A DNA stretch of 64,000 nucleotides from Congzhengia minquanensis (GCF_014384785.1 NZ_JACRSU010000001.1:930001-994000), one strand, 5' to 3'; counted from the first letter of the stretch, positions 35,837-44,319 are shown. The notes: generated by a model from the letters alone, not told the origin. Numbers and translations: made by a program.

Positions 35837-36370
35837 TCATGCGAAATATTCCACAATGCCGCTAAAAAAATTCTTCACAGCGTCGATAATGGAATTGCCG
35901 CTCCGCACCTTTTTCACCTCGTTTGACTGTTCCAGGTTGATGTAAATGGTCTGAGATTTTGAGGGCTGTCCCATATTGAACGTATTTTGCGCAATTTTTT
36001 CAATATTTTTTAAATCCAGGGTTTGGTCAATTTTAAACTGCAGTTTCTGGTTTTCTGCAATGGTTTCAGATAGCATGGTATTTTTTTTCTCAAGCTGTTC
36101 ATATCCCGACGTAATCATCAATCCGCGGAACAGCACCAAAAAAGCCATCGACGCAAGCACAATCACAGAAATCACCGTCCCGCGGTTAATCCGCGATTTT
36201 GGGCGGCGGTTTCTGCCCGCGGCAGTATTCACTTTTCTTTTTTGTCCGCTGCCTGTTTTAATCATGACTCCACCTGTTGAACGTATATTTGTAATTTTTC
36301 TGATTTCCCGGTTGTCGTAAATCTTGCGGTACCTGTCGTCTGCATGATATGCCAAATTGTTGTTTCTCAT
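35837..36370 (-). CDS. ftsL: FtsL-like cell division protein
   Basis: 177 residues from the ATG at 36370, with GGGAGGGAG 11-18 bases upstream. A long basic, disordered cytoplasmic N-terminus (~1-60) leads to one transmembrane helix (VISVIVLASMAFLVLFRGL) and a leucine-zipper type coiled coil (YEQLEKKNTMLSETIAENQKLQFKIDQ). The position between rsmH and the PBP gene is that of ftsL. FtsL pairs with DivIC and FtsQ to activate septal synthesis. The tail after residue ~150 contains a short amphipathic stretch. Confidence 0.85.
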   Translation of the reverse strand: MRNNNLAYHADDRYRKIYDNREIRKITNIRSTGGVMIKTGSGQKRKVNTAAGRNRRPKSRINRGTVISVIVLASMAFLVLFRGLMITSGYEQLEKKNTMLSETIAENQKLQFKIDQTLDLKNIEKIAQNTFNMGQPSKSQTIYINLEQSNEVKKVRSGNSIIDAVKNFFSGIVEYFA

Positions 36371-36398
36371 ATGCCAGGTCTCCCTCCCGAAAATCTTG

Positions 36399-37331
36399 TT
36401 ATAACCTTTCAAATATGCGAAGATGCGCGCTTCTGGCCCGCGGATTTTCCGAAAGCTCCGCTTCGCCCGGAGCCACTGGCTTTCTCGTAATCACTTTTCC
36501 CTCGGGCTTTTTGCCGCAAATGCAAACCGGCAAATCCGGCGGGCAAACGCAGCCCTTAGCCGCCTGGGCAAAAACTGTTTTCACAATTCTGTCTTCCAGC
36601 GAATGGAAGGTAATTACGCAAAGTCTTCCGCCCGGCTTCAAGCAGGAAATAAAATCAAAAAGCGCCTGTTTCAGTCCGGAAAGTTCGCCGTTTACCTCAA
36701 TCCGAATTGCCTGAAAGGTGCGTTTTGCCGGGTGCGGCCCGTCTGATCGGGCCCCCTTTGGCACCGCTTTTTTAATAATGCTCACAAGCTGCCCGGTGGT
36801 TTCAACCGGCGCATTTTCGCGCTCCTGCACAATAAATTCTGCAATCCGTTTTGCCCAGCGTTCCTCGCCATATGTAAAAATTACATCCGCCAGCTTATCC
36901 CTGTCATACTCGTTCACCACATGAAACGCAGAAAACGAACTGGTTTTGTCCATCCTCATGTCAAGGGGCGCGTCGTGATTGTAAGAAAATCCGCGTTCTG
37001 CGCAGTCTAACTGATAGGACGAAACGCCCAAATCCAGAACCGCGCCGTCTATTTTTTCCATTCCAAGCTCTGCTAAAACCTGTAAGATGTCGTTAAAATT
37101 CCTGTTTACAAAAGTGATATGGTCTGAAAATTCCGACAGTCTGTTTTTACAAACTGCAATTGCTTCGCTGTCTCTGTCAAAGCCGATGAGTTTTCCCGTT
37201 GTCAGCTGTTTTAAAATTTCCCGGCTGTGGCCGCCGCCGCCCATCGTCCCGTCCACATAAACCCCGTCAGGGTGAATGGAAAGGCCCGACACAGCCTCGT
37301 TAAGAAGGACAGATATGTGATGAAACTCCAT
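36399..37331 (-). CDS. rsmH: 16S rRNA m4C1402 methyltransferase RsmH (MraW)
   Basis: 310 residues. The SAM-binding loop [14 protein letters not shown] is near 27-40, [11 protein letters not shown] near 98-108, and the closing segment [28 protein letters not shown] is the RsmH C-terminal signature. It N4-methylates C1402 in the decoding site. The end overlaps the ribosome-site region of ftsL. SD AAGGAGG. Confidence 0.97.
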   Translation of the reverse strand: MEFHHISVLLNEAVSGLSIHPDGVYVDGTMGGGGHSREILKQLTTGKLIGFDRDSEAIAVCKNRLSEFSDHITFVNRNFNDILQVLAELGMEKIDGAVLDLGVSSYQLDCAERGFSYNHDAPLDMRMDKTSSFSAFHVVNEYDRDKLADVIFTYGEERWAKRIAEFIVQERENAPVETTGQLVSIIKKAVPKGARSDGPHPAKRTFQAIRIEVNGELSGLKQALFDFISCLKPGGRLCVITFHSLEDRIVKTVFAQAAKGCVCPPDLPVCICGKKPEGKVITRKPVAPGEAELSENPRARSAHLRIFERL

Positions 37332-37346
37332 GTTTGCCTCCTTAAT

Positions 37347-37778
37347 TTAAAATCCCAAAAGTTCCATTTTTTCAGAAAATTCGTCCGGGCTAAAGTTTTC
37401 AATGCTGTGTTCCTTTTCCCAGTCTTCCGTGTTCCAAAGCTCAATACGGCCGGAAACCCCCACAACGGTAACATCTTTTTCCAGCCTTGCATAGGTTCTC
37501 AGTTTTTGCGGCAGCATAATTCTTCCCTGTTTGTCAAGCTCGCACTCGCCGGCCCCGGCAAAGAAAAATCGGGTAAAGTTGCGTGCGTCCCTGTTGGCTA
37601 AGGAAATTGCGTCAAGCTTTTCCTTATATATCTGAAAGGTTTCGGTCGGAAATACAAAGAGGCATCGGTCAAGTCCGATGGTAACGATAAACTTCTCGCC
37701 CAGCTCGTCGCGGAACTTTGCAGGCATAAACATTCTGCCCTTTGCGTCCAACACATGGCTGTATTCTCCAATAAACAT
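37347..37778 (-). CDS. mraZ: Transcriptional regulator MraZ
   Basis: 143 residues, usual length. Two AbrB-like SpoVT halves are present, each with the D-x-K-G-R motif: LDAKGRMFMPAKFRDELG near 10-27 and LDKQGRIMLPQKLR near 83-96. MraZ binds repeated TGG-type boxes upstream of its own operon and modulates dcw transcription. It is the first gene of the cluster, directly after the promoter. SD AAAGGAGG. Confidence 0.97.
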   Translation of the reverse strand: MFIGEYSHVLDAKGRMFMPAKFRDELGEKFIVTIGLDRCLFVFPTETFQIYKEKLDAISLANRDARNFTRFFFAGAGECELDKQGRIMLPQKLRTYARLEKDVTVVGVSGRIELWNTEDWEKEHSIENFSPDEFSEKMELLGF

Positions 37779-37804
37779 GTTTCCGACCTCCTTTCAACCT
37801 TTTT

Positions 37805-37841
37805 CCACCACATTAAACCACTTTTATTTCATTTTAAACCA
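37805..37841 (-). promoter_or_regulatory. Candidate MraZ-binding repeats
   Basis: On the minus strand TGG occurs four times in a row between the -10 box and mraZ, two of them as TGGTTTAA, at distances of 21, 10 and 3 bp. The position fits MraZ operators, but the classical TGGG-N5 form is not kept. Confidence 0.35.
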
Positions 37842-37859
37842 TTTGGGCTGATATTGCAA
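37831..37859 (-). promoter_or_regulatory. dcw cluster promoter
   Basis: Minus-strand TTGCAA (37854-37859), 17-bp spacer, TAAAAT (37831-37836). It drives mraZ and probably the whole cluster to ftsQ, as no other promoter or terminator was seen in between. Confidence 0.8.
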
Positions 37860-37942
37860 GTACTTTTTTCAATTTTTTTAATTTTTTTGAAATCTAAATT
37901 TAATATACAAGATATTGTGTGTAATAAATTTATCATACAAAT

Positions 37943-37995
37943 AAAAGGGCATAGCAGGGAAATGTCTATTTTTCCCAATGCTATGCCTTTTTTCC
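37943..37995. terminator. Terminator between the acyl-CoA ligase gene and the dcw promoter
   Basis: Arms AAGGGCATAGCA and TGCTATGCC, continued by GGGAAA/TTTCCC after a small bulge, with T runs on both strands. The rest of the 336-bp gap (37996-38114) holds an AT-rich 7-bp hairpin (38056-38076) and nothing coding. Confidence 0.75.
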
Positions 37996-38114
37996 GTTTT
38001 TTTCGATATTCTTTTTTCTGCTCTTTTTTCAACGTCTAAATATAGTATTGTTAACGTAATATTTCAATCATATTACACAAAATAGCGTTATTGCGACCTT
38101 TTTGTACCTCCCTG

Positions 38115-39752
38115 TCAGCTTTCGATTTGCGCCTCCACCAGCCGTTCGCCGCAAAACCGGTCGCGGAGCACCGGCTTTTCAATTTTTCCGGTGGGATTTC
38201 TGGGAATGTCGTCAAAAATAATTTTTCTGGGGCGCTTATACCGGGGCAAATCCATGCAGAACTCGTTGATTTCGTCCTCCGTGCAGGTCATACCCGGTTT
38301 CAGTTCAATAATGGCCGCCGCAATTTCACCCAGGCGCTTGTCGGGCAGGCCAATCACCGCCGCGTCTTTAATCGCCTGATGTTTTCTTAAAAAGTCCTCA
38401 ATCTGCACGGGATAAATGTTTTCGCCGCCCGTTATGATAACGTCCTTCTTACGGTCTACCAGATAAATAAACCCGTCTTCGTCGCACCGGGCCATGTCCC
38501 CCGTCATCAGCCAGCCGTCTTTCAGCGATTCGTTGGTGGCTTTTTCATTTTTATAATAACACAGCATCACGCCGGGGCCTTTCACCGCAAGCTCGCCAAT
38601 CTCGCCGTTTGCAACTGGCCGGCCGGCATCGTCTACAATTTTGGCCTCCCATTTGTAGCCGGGCTTGCCAATGGCGCCCACCTTATGTATGTTTTCCACA
38701 CCCAAATGCACGCACCCCGGCCCTAAAGACTCGCTCAAACCATAGTTGGTGTCATACTGATGATTGGGAAACTTTTCTTTCCACCGCTGCACCAGGCTTG
38801 GCGGCACGGGCTGTGCGCCGATGTGCATCAGCCTCCACTGGGAAAGACGGTATTCCGACAAGTCAATGTCGTCGCGGTCAATGGCGTCTAAAATGTCCTG
38901 CACCCACGGCACCAACAGCCACACAATGGTGGCCGCCTCGTCCGACACGGCTTTCATAATCCATTCCGGTTTCACGCCCCGCAGCAAAACCGCCCGGCTG
39001 CCGGAAAGCAGGCTTCCGAACCAGTGCATTTTTGCACCTGTGTGGTAAAGCGGCGGGATACACAAAAACACGTCGTCCCTGGTTTGGGAGTGGTGGTTCT
39101 GTTCTGTTTCGCACGCGGACATCACCGCGGCGTGGGAATGAAGAATGGCCTTCGGAAACCCTGTGGTGCCGGAAGAAAAATAAATGGCCGCATAGTCGTC
39201 TTCTTTTATCTCAATTTCCGGCGCCCGCTCGCAGCAATAGGTCACCAGCCGGTCGTAGCTGTCTGCAAAGGTGGGCACATTTTCCCCTACGTAAAAAAGC
39301 GAGTCCACACCCTTAAGCTTGGGAAAAATGGTTTCCACACGGCCAATAAATTCGGGGCCGAACACCAAAACGCTTGCATCAGAAAGCTCCAAACAATATT
39401 TTATTTCGTCCGCCGTGTAGCGGTAATTCATGGGCACGGCCAGCGCCCCCATTTTTAAAATACCAAAATAAATCGGAAGCCACTCTAAGCAGTTCATCAA
39501 CAAAATTGCCACCTTGTCGCCCTTTTTTACGCCCCTTGTCAGCAAAAGGTTGGCAAACCGGTTGGCTTTCTCGTCAAACTCTTTCCAGGTCATCTCCCGG
39601 CGGTAGCCGCCGCTGGGGGCTGCTTCAATCAGCTCATATTCCCGCCATGTAACAGGCTTGTGATTTTCCCACTCCGTGGGGTTAATTTCAACCAGACTCA
39701 CATCGTCCGGATACAGTTGTGCATTTCTCTCCAGCACCTTTGTAATAATCAT
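38115..39752 (-). CDS. Acyl-CoA ligase (class I adenylate-forming, fatty-acid or aryl-acid type)
   Basis: 545 residues from the ATG at 39752 (GAAAGGAAC upstream). The AMP-binding loop FSSGTTGFPKAILHSH, the GLSES motif, the GWLMTGDMARCDEDGFIYLVDRKKD hinge region and the C-terminal NPTGKIEKPVLR with the catalytic Lys are all present. It activates a carboxylic acid to acyl-AMP and then the CoA thioester. Chain length or aromatic preference cannot be set from motifs. It is the only gene behind a complete T-box leader with a Tyr-type specifier, which would suit an aromatic-acid substrate, but that is inference. Confidence 0.9.
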   Translation of the reverse strand: MIITKVLERNAQLYPDDVSLVEINPTEWENHKPVTWREYELIEAAPSGGYRREMTWKEFDEKANRFANLLLTRGVKKGDKVAILLMNCLEWLPIYFGILKMGALAVPMNYRYTADEIKYCLELSDASVLVFGPEFIGRVETIFPKLKGVDSLFYVGENVPTFADSYDRLVTYCCERAPEIEIKEDDYAAIYFSSGTTGFPKAILHSHAAVMSACETEQNHHSQTRDDVFLCIPPLYHTGAKMHWFGSLLSGSRAVLLRGVKPEWIMKAVSDEAATIVWLLVPWVQDILDAIDRDDIDLSEYRLSQWRLMHIGAQPVPPSLVQRWKEKFPNHQYDTNYGLSESLGPGCVHLGVENIHKVGAIGKPGYKWEAKIVDDAGRPVANGEIGELAVKGPGVMLCYYKNEKATNESLKDGWLMTGDMARCDEDGFIYLVDRKKDVIITGGENIYPVQIEDFLRKHQAIKDAAVIGLPDKRLGEIAAAIIELKPGMTCTEDEINEFCMDLPRYKRPRKIIFDDIPRNPTGKIEKPVLRDRFCGERLVEAQIES

Positions 39753-39840
39753 GTTACGTTCCTTTCTCCCCGTTATAGTTTCTGCCCTTACGCGCCACGG
39801 GACTGCGAAAGAAAGGGCCTTCATCCCGGGAAGTGCTTTT

Positions 39841-40110
39841 AAAATAAAAAACCCGTCCTCAGGATAAACCTGAGGACGAGAAAAATTCCCGCGGTACCAC
39901 CTCAATTGCCTGCTTTTACAACAGACCCCTTTCGGCACGGCAAAAAAAACGCTTATGCCAAAGTGCTGTAACGGGCACGCCCGCCGCAGCCTACTGGGCA
40001 AAACGCCGTTGGGTGCGGAGCTCGCAGAATGTATTCAAACATGCCTTCCCCACTGTCTTGCACCAACCGACAGCTCTCTTAAGGTTCTAAACACGTTCTA
40101 CTTGTTTCCG
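39841..40110 (-). promoter_or_regulatory. T-box riboswitch, specifier UAC (Tyr), upstream of the acyl-CoA ligase
   Basis: Read on the minus strand: AGTAGAA on the 5' side of the specifier loop (~40100), the AGAGAG Stem I element (~40075-40080), GGTTGGTGCAAGAC distal loop, then GAA-TAC-A, placing the specifier at 40033-40031 as UAC. The canonical T-box AGGTGGTACCGCGG lies at ~39888-39905; its bulge UGGU would pair with a discriminator A, as in tRNA-Tyr. A 10-bp terminator hairpin (CGTCCTCAGG/CCTGAGGACG, 39855-39878) and a T run follow. Uncharged tRNA would favour readthrough. Confidence 0.9.
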
Positions 40111-40148
40111 GTCATCACTTTTATTGAAGCTTTATTCACTTAAACTTT

Positions 40149-40177
40149 ATTTTAACACTTTATTTTTCAAAAGTCAA
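40149..40177 (-). promoter_or_regulatory. Promoter of the T-box transcript
   Basis: Minus-strand TTGACT (40172-40177), 17-bp spacer, TAAAAT (40149-40154), immediately downstream of spoIIR. Confidence 0.8.
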
Positions 40178-40189
40178 CAATATTTTTGC

Positions 40190-40846
40190 TCAATCAAAGC
40201 AGAATATTCTTTTGTTTGAAAGGTCCAGCGTTTGGCTGGCTTTTTCTTTCAAGCTCTGCCAAATTTCCACCGCCTTAAACGCCGGCTTTACTTGAATGTT
40301 TTCGTCTGAAATCATTTGATATTCTGCGCTGCCCATCAGCTCCGACAGTTTTTCTTTGTTCTCGTCTGAAACGGCGCCTTTTGCGCTGTCGGTGAAACAC
40401 AGGGGCGGATACATCACACACCACCAGTTCTGCCCGCTGCCCGTGCCCAAAACCACACGGACAGCGTCGTAATCTCCCTCCGGCAGGGTGATGTTTTCAT
40501 AAGATTTCGTGGGAAAATGAAAGTTTCCGGTTACCACTTCGCAGGAATAATTGCAGCCGTGTTCTAACAGCACTGCGTTTGCCGCAGCGGTAAGCTCGGC
40601 CTTGTGCTCATCTGCAAAAGCTAAGCTCAGTTCCGAGTTTCCTGAAAGCTCCTCCGACAGGCTCAATAAAGCGTCCCGCACGGCAAGCTTCACCGTTTGG
40701 TCTTTCTCGCTGTCGCTGTTGGCAATCACATGCAGACGAACAATTCCGCTGGAAATGTCCACCGAAATTGCCTCGCAAATTCCCATAAACACCACGGCAA
40801 CTAAAAATACTGCAAAAAATAGTTTTGAAATCGTCTTTCGTTTCAT
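40190..40846 (-). CDS. spoIIR: Stage II sporulation protein R (SpoIIR)
   Basis: 218 residues from the ATG at 40846 (CAGGAGCGG upstream). An N-terminal signal/anchor helix (LFFAVFLVAVVFMGICEA) is followed by the family signature VRLHVIANSDSEKDQ near 36-50 and the GSGQNWWCVMYPPLCF motif. SpoIIR is made in the forespore under SigF, crosses the membrane and triggers SpoIIGA to process pro-SigE in the mother cell. Its presence shows a spore-forming lineage. A clear SigF promoter could not be picked by eye; a sigma-A-like -10 lies upstream. Confidence 0.93.
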   Translation of the reverse strand: MKRKTISKLFFAVFLVAVVFMGICEAISVDISSGIVRLHVIANSDSEKDQTVKLAVRDALLSLSEELSGNSELSLAFADEHKAELTAAANAVLLEHGCNYSCEVVTGNFHFPTKSYENITLPEGDYDAVRVVLGTGSGQNWWCVMYPPLCFTDSAKGAVSDENKEKLSELMGSAEYQMISDENIQVKPAFKAVEIWQSLKEKASQTLDLSNKRIFCFD

Positions 40847-40932
40847 TGTTTTCCGCTCCTGTTTCTTTGGTATATTACACATTATAGACAAATTTACCAT
40901 GGATTAAACAGCAAATTTAGATAAATATGGTA

Positions 40933-40961
40933 TTGCATTTTTATACAAATAGATGTATAAT
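40933..40961 (+). promoter_or_regulatory. argCB promoter
   Basis: TTGCAT (40933-40938), 17-bp spacer, TATAAT (40956-40961), 33 bp before the argC start. Confidence 0.85.
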
Positions 40962-40969
40962 AATACATA
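40952..40969 (+). promoter_or_regulatory. ARG box (ArgR/AhrC operator) over the argC -10
   Basis: The core TGTATAATAATACA (40954-40967) matches TGNATWWWWATNCA at every defined position and covers the -10 hexamer, so arginine-loaded ArgR would block transcription. Confidence 0.7.
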
Positions 40970-40993
40970 TTTCAAATGGAAGGAAGTTATTTT

Positions 40994-42031
40994 ATGATTC
41001 GAGCAGGTGTTTTGGGTGCAACAGGTTACGCAGGCGCAGAGCTTGTCAGACTGCTTGCTTCCCATAAAGATACAGAAATTGCAATGCTGGCTTCAAAAAC
41101 ATATGCCGGGCAGAAAATGTCGGAGGTTTATCCGTCCCTGCGGGGCGTGTGCGACGTTGTTTTAGAGGAAGCTGACGCAGAAACCGCGGCACAAAAATGC
41201 GACGTGGTGTTCACCGCCCTTCCCCACGGCGTTTCCAACGAGGTAATTTCCGCACTCTATGAAAAAGGCCTTAAGGTAATTGACCTTTCGGGCGATTTTC
41301 GCTATAACGACATTGAAACCTATGAAAAATGGTATCAGGTAAAGCACTCCTGTCCGGAGCTGTTAAAGGTTTCGGTTTACGGCCTGTGCGAGCTGCACCG
41401 GGAAGAAATTAAAAAGGCGCGGCTTGTGGGCAATCCCGGCTGTTACACCACCTGTTCCATTTTAGGATTGGCGCCGCTGTTAAAAAACAATGCCATTGAA
41501 ACAAAAAACATTATCATTGATGCAAAATCCGGCGTGTCCGGTGCGGGCCGCGGCTTAGGGCAGGCCTATCACTTCTGCGAGTGCACCGAAACCATGAAAG
41601 CCTATAAGGTGGCAACCCACCGCCACACCTCGGAAATTGAGCAGGAGCTTTCGCTGATTGCCGGAGAGGAAATTACCCTGTCCTTCACGCCCCATCTGGT
41701 TCCTATGAAACGGGGAATTTTCGCCACGGAATATGCAAACTTGAAAAAGCCTTACACAAAAGAAGAACTGCTCAAAATGTATCACGATTTTTATCAGAAT
41801 GAAAAATTTGTGCGCATTTACGACAACGCCCTGCCGGAAAACAACCACGTAACCGGCTCGAACTTTGTGGACATTGGCTTGACGGTTGACGAGCGGCTGG
41901 GCCGGGTAATTGTCATTTCCAACATTGACAATTTAATCAAAGGCGCGGCGGGCCAGGCCGTTCAGAACATGAATCTGATGTTTGGCCTGCCGGAAGACGA
42001 AGGCCTGTGTGGCGCAGGCTATTACCTGTAA
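40994..42031 (+). CDS. argC: N-acetyl-gamma-glutamyl-phosphate reductase ArgC
   Basis: 345 residues from the ATG at 40994 (GGAAGGAAG upstream); the ATG at 40976 falls before that site. The NADP loop [15 protein letters not shown] is at 7-21, and the catalytic cysteine is C150 in GNPGCYTT. It carries out the third step of arginine synthesis. It is first in an argC-argB unit; argJ, argD and argF are not nearby. Confidence 0.97.
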   Translation: MIRAGVLGATGYAGAELVRLLASHKDTEIAMLASKTYAGQKMSEVYPSLRGVCDVVLEEADAETAAQKCDVVFTALPHGVSNEVISALYEKGLKVIDLSGDFRYNDIETYEKWYQVKHSCPELLKVSVYGLCELHREEIKKARLVGNPGCYTTCSILGLAPLLKNNAIETKNIIIDAKSGVSGAGRGLGQAYHFCECTETMKAYKVATHRHTSEIEQELSLIAGEEITLSFTPHLVPMKRGIFATEYANLKKPYTKEELLKMYHDFYQNEKFVRIYDNALPENNHVTGSNFVDIGLTVDERLGRVIVISNIDNLIKGAAGQAVQNMNLMFGLPEDEGLCGAGYYL

Positions 42032-42062
42032 TATACGCCCTGCGGGCAGAAAGGAAACAAGC

Positions 42063-42938
42063 ATGAACACAATCGACGAGCGGATTGAGCGTGCCGGCAT
42101 TTTAACCGAGGCGCTTCCTTATATCCAAAAGCTTTACAGCAAAACCATTGTGATTAAATATGGCGGCAACGCCATGATTAACGAAGATTTAAAGCGTTCC
42201 GTCATGGAGGACATTACCCTTTTAAAATATGTGGGCATGAACCCGGTAATTGTCCACGGCGGCGGGCCGGACATTTCAGAGTCCTTAAAAACCTACCACA
42301 TTGAAAGCAAATTTGTCAGCGGCCTGAGGGTGACAGACGCAGAAACCATGCGCATCGCCCAAATGGTTTTGGTGGGCAAAACCAACAAAGAGGTGGTTTC
42401 AAACGTCAACCGAAACGGCGGCAAGGCCATTGGCCTGTGTGGAATTGACGGAAAAATCATCGAGTGCGAGCCTTTGACGGAGGACTCCGAGGGAAACAAA
42501 ATCGACGTTGGCTTTGTGGGTAAAATTAAAAAGGTAAATGCGGAAATTCTCAAATCCCTGTGCGAAGACGAATATATTCCCGTAATTGCACCCATTGGCA
42601 CGGACGACAGCGGCCAGAGCTATAATATCAACGCCGACACAGTCGCCAGCGCGGTTGCAACTGCCATGGGCGCAGAAAAGCTGATGTTCTTAACCGACGT
42701 TGAAGGCGTGAAAGACGCCAAAGGCGACATTATTTTTGAAATTACCACCAGCAGCGCAGAGGAGCTGATTCATGTCGGCACCATAAACGGCGGCATGATT
42801 CCAAAGGTCCGCGCCTGCGTGAAGGCTGTTTTAGAGGGGGTAAACCGCGTGCACATTATCGACGGCCGCGTGCTTCACTCCATAATTTTAGAAATTTTCA
42901 CCGACACCGGTATCGGCACCATGTTTAAAAAAGGTTAA
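42063..42938 (+). CDS. argB: Acetylglutamate kinase ArgB
   Basis: 291 residues from the ATG at 42063 (AAAGGAAAC upstream); an upstream extension overlapping argC has no ribosome site. The amino-acid-kinase motifs are present: IKYGGNAM at the N-terminus, [10 protein letters not shown], and the C-terminal [20 protein letters not shown]. It phosphorylates N-acetylglutamate, normally under arginine feedback. It lies 31 bp after argC and is followed by a terminator whose right arm is part of a duplicated 49-bp repeat. Confidence 0.97.
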   Translation: MNTIDERIERAGILTEALPYIQKLYSKTIVIKYGGNAMINEDLKRSVMEDITLLKYVGMNPVIVHGGGPDISESLKTYHIESKFVSGLRVTDAETMRIAQMVLVGKTNKEVVSNVNRNGGKAIGLCGIDGKIIECEPLTEDSEGNKIDVGFVGKIKKVNAEILKSLCEDEYIPVIAPIGTDDSGQSYNINADTVASAVATAMGAEKLMFLTDVEGVKDAKGDIIFEITTSSAEELIHVGTINGGMIPKVRACVKAVLEGVNRVHIIDGRVLHSIILEIFTDTGIGTMFKKG

Positions 42939-42951
42939 AGAAAAAAATTTC

Positions 42952-42990
42952 AAAAGAGTTGATAAATGCATGTTTATCAACTCTTTTTTG
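42952..42990 (+). terminator. Terminator after argB
   Basis: Perfect stem AAAAGAGTTGATAAA with its complement, four-to-six base loop, then TTTTTT. The right arm is shared with the direct repeat described at 42974-43022. Confidence 0.85.
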
Positions 42991-43022
42991 TTTCATAAAA
43001 AATTTTTCAAATAAAGCTTGAC
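42974..43022 (+). repeat. 49-bp direct repeat, copy 1
   Basis: Identical over 49 bases to 43890-43938. It includes the right arm of the argB terminator and ends in a -35-like TTGAC. Confidence 0.97.
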
Positions 43023-43041
43023 GTTTTATGCGCGAATTAAG

Positions 43042-43117
43042 CACGTTCCCACATTGTCAGGAAAGGAATGAAACGAATTTACGACAATCTCAAAAAAGTA
43101 AGAATGAGAAGCGGCTC
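43042..43117 (+). pseudogene. Remnant of a ribbon-helix-helix gene (3' end only)
   Basis: This stretch aligns with 44115-44189, the 3' end and downstream flank of the intact ribbon-helix-helix gene. It still reads RS-H-I-VRKGMKRIYDNLKK in one frame, but an extra base disrupts the stop and the first two thirds of the gene are gone. Together with repeat copy 1 it marks an old duplicate with an internal deletion. Confidence 0.8.
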
Positions 43118-43136
43118 TTCCCGCAAGGCAAGGCGC

Positions 43137-43484
43137 TTATTCCTTGCCGGCAATAATAGCTTCACAGTATATTTTGAGTTCCGAAATGTCATTTGAAACG
43201 GTTTCCCACAGCACCTCAGCGTCCAGTTCGCCATAGTTGTGCGCAGCAATGTTCCGCATGGATTTAATATCCCGCCATGGCATTTTGTGATACTGCGCTT
43301 TAAAATCATCGCTTAGTTTTCCAACCAGTTCCCCAATTTGCAGAATACACATTGAAATCGCGTTTTTCGCAATAAAGTCCGTTTCAAACTTTATGAAATC
43401 CAAATTCAATTTTTCTACAGTCAACGCAATTTCATCTGCATACTGCACCATCTTTTTCAAAACAATCATATCTCTATCGTTCAT
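43137..43484 (-). CDS. HepT-like HEPN-domain toxin (type VII TA)
   Basis: 115 residues. The HEPN nuclease motif Rx4HxY is intact (R77, H82, Y84 in RNIAAHNY), and the domain is the all-alpha DUF86 type. In HepT/MntA systems the HEPN protein is a toxic RNase that the partner nucleotidyltransferase inactivates by adding AMP to the motif tyrosine. The gene overlaps its partner by 11 bp, the partner being translated first. The pair sits between two duplicated ribbon-helix-helix segments. Confidence 0.88.
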   Translation of the reverse strand: MNDRDMIVLKKMVQYADEIALTVEKLNLDFIKFETDFIAKNAISMCILQIGELVGKLSDDFKAQYHKMPWRDIKSMRNIAAHNYGELDAEVLWETVSNDISELKIYCEAIIAGKE

Positions 43485-43773
43485 ATAAAACTACCTCGTC
43501 CTTGACACAATCTTTGATCATGGAATGTTTCAATGCGTTATAGGTGAGAACGTCAACATGAGTTCCAAACCGTTCCTCTAAGGCATTGACAAAACCGCAG
43601 AGTGCAAAATAGCCTTTTAAATTTCCTTTTTTTATAATTAAATCAATATCGCTGGTTTCTTTTTGTTTTCCTTTCGCATAGGAGCCAAACAAAGCAACCT
43701 TTTCTACGCCATACTGCTTTGCAACAGGAACGGTAATATTTCTTATTTCATCTATTGTAAAGGTCTGTGCCAT
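43474..43773 (-). CDS. MntA-like minimal nucleotidyltransferase antitoxin
   Basis: 99 residues from the ATG at 43773; the frame is open upstream but that part lies before the promoter-proximal GTGGTGATC site. The motif GSYAKG (30-35) followed by DID (42-44) is the GSx10DxD signature of MNT-type polymerase-beta-fold enzymes. It would AMPylate and silence the HepT toxin encoded by the overlapping next gene. The ribosome site is weak. Confidence 0.88.
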   Translation of the reverse strand: MAQTFTIDEIRNITVPVAKQYGVEKVALFGSYAKGKQKETSDIDLIIKKGNLKGYFALCGFVNALEERFGTHVDVLTYNALKHSMIKDCVKDEVVLYER

Positions 43774-43814
43774 AACGATCACCACATTTCTGATGAATAT
43801 TCTTATCCATGTAT

Positions 43815-43843
43815 AGTATATCAAAAAATACCCAAAAAAGCAA
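43815..43843 (-). promoter_or_regulatory. Promoter of the mntA-hepT pair
   Basis: Minus-strand TTGCTT (43838-43843), 17-bp spacer, TATACT (43815-43820). Confidence 0.65.
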
Positions 43844-43889
43844 AACATTTTTATACGTGACAAAAAATAAAAAAGGTTACAGAAAACGC

Positions 43890-43938
43890 TTATCAACTCT
43901 TTTTTGTTTCATAAAAAATTTTTCAAATAAAGCTTGAC
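43890..43938 (+). repeat. 49-bp direct repeat, copy 2
   Basis: Identical to 42974-43022, 916 bp apart. Here the left terminator arm is missing, so only the T-rich half survives. It runs into the promoter of the intact ribbon-helix-helix gene. Confidence 0.97.
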
Positions 43939-43963
43939 TTTTCATGCGTGCATCAAATATAAT
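43934..43963 (+). promoter_or_regulatory. Promoter of the ribbon-helix-helix gene
   Basis: TTGACT (43934-43939), 18-bp spacer, TATAAT (43958-43963). The spacer holds the near-palindrome ATGCGTGCAT, a candidate autoregulatory site. Confidence 0.65.
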
Positions 43964-43993
43964 TAAGATGCGCTTAAAAAGTGAGGTGATGAT

Positions 43994-44173
43994 ATGGCGC
44001 AGAAAAAGATGGGACGTCCGAAATCAGATAATCCTTTAAAAGACCGCATTTTTGTGTTGGTAAGTGACGAAACGAAGGCACAGCTTAATAAATGCACAGA
44101 AGTTTTGAATACCACACGTTCCGATGTTGTTAGGAAAGGAATTAAACGAATTTACGACGATCTCGAAAAATAA
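43994..44173 (+). CDS. Small ribbon-helix-helix (CopG-like) DNA-binding protein
   Basis: 59 residues, ATG at 43994 with GAGGTGAT upstream. A basic N-terminal arm (QKKMGRPKSDNPLKD) leads into the RHH beta strand RIFVLVSDET, helix A (KAQLNKCTEVL) and helix B (RSDVVRKGIKRIYDDL). Such small proteins act as dimeric repressors, often of their own promoter or of mobile-element genes. A second, eroded copy lies at 43042-43117. Its role relative to the HepT/MntA pair, which points the other way, is unknown. Confidence 0.8.
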   Translation: MAQKKMGRPKSDNPLKDRIFVLVSDETKAQLNKCTEVLNTTRSDVVRKGIKRIYDDLEK

Positions 44174-44319
44174 GAAAGAGAAGCGGCTCCACCCAAAAAG
44201 ACAAGCCACTTCTCTCCGCCCACAACCATCTGAAATGATAGATGCGACATTAATATTATACACGATGTGCGCTCAATTTTCAAGGGGTTGTGGAAAATTT
44301 TAAAGAAAGGAAAATAATT

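Noticed and set aside
40850..40975. SigF promoter for spoIIR
   Set aside because: Candidate GG-rich -10 elements are present but no matching -35 at the right distance could be identified by eye, so it was not listed.
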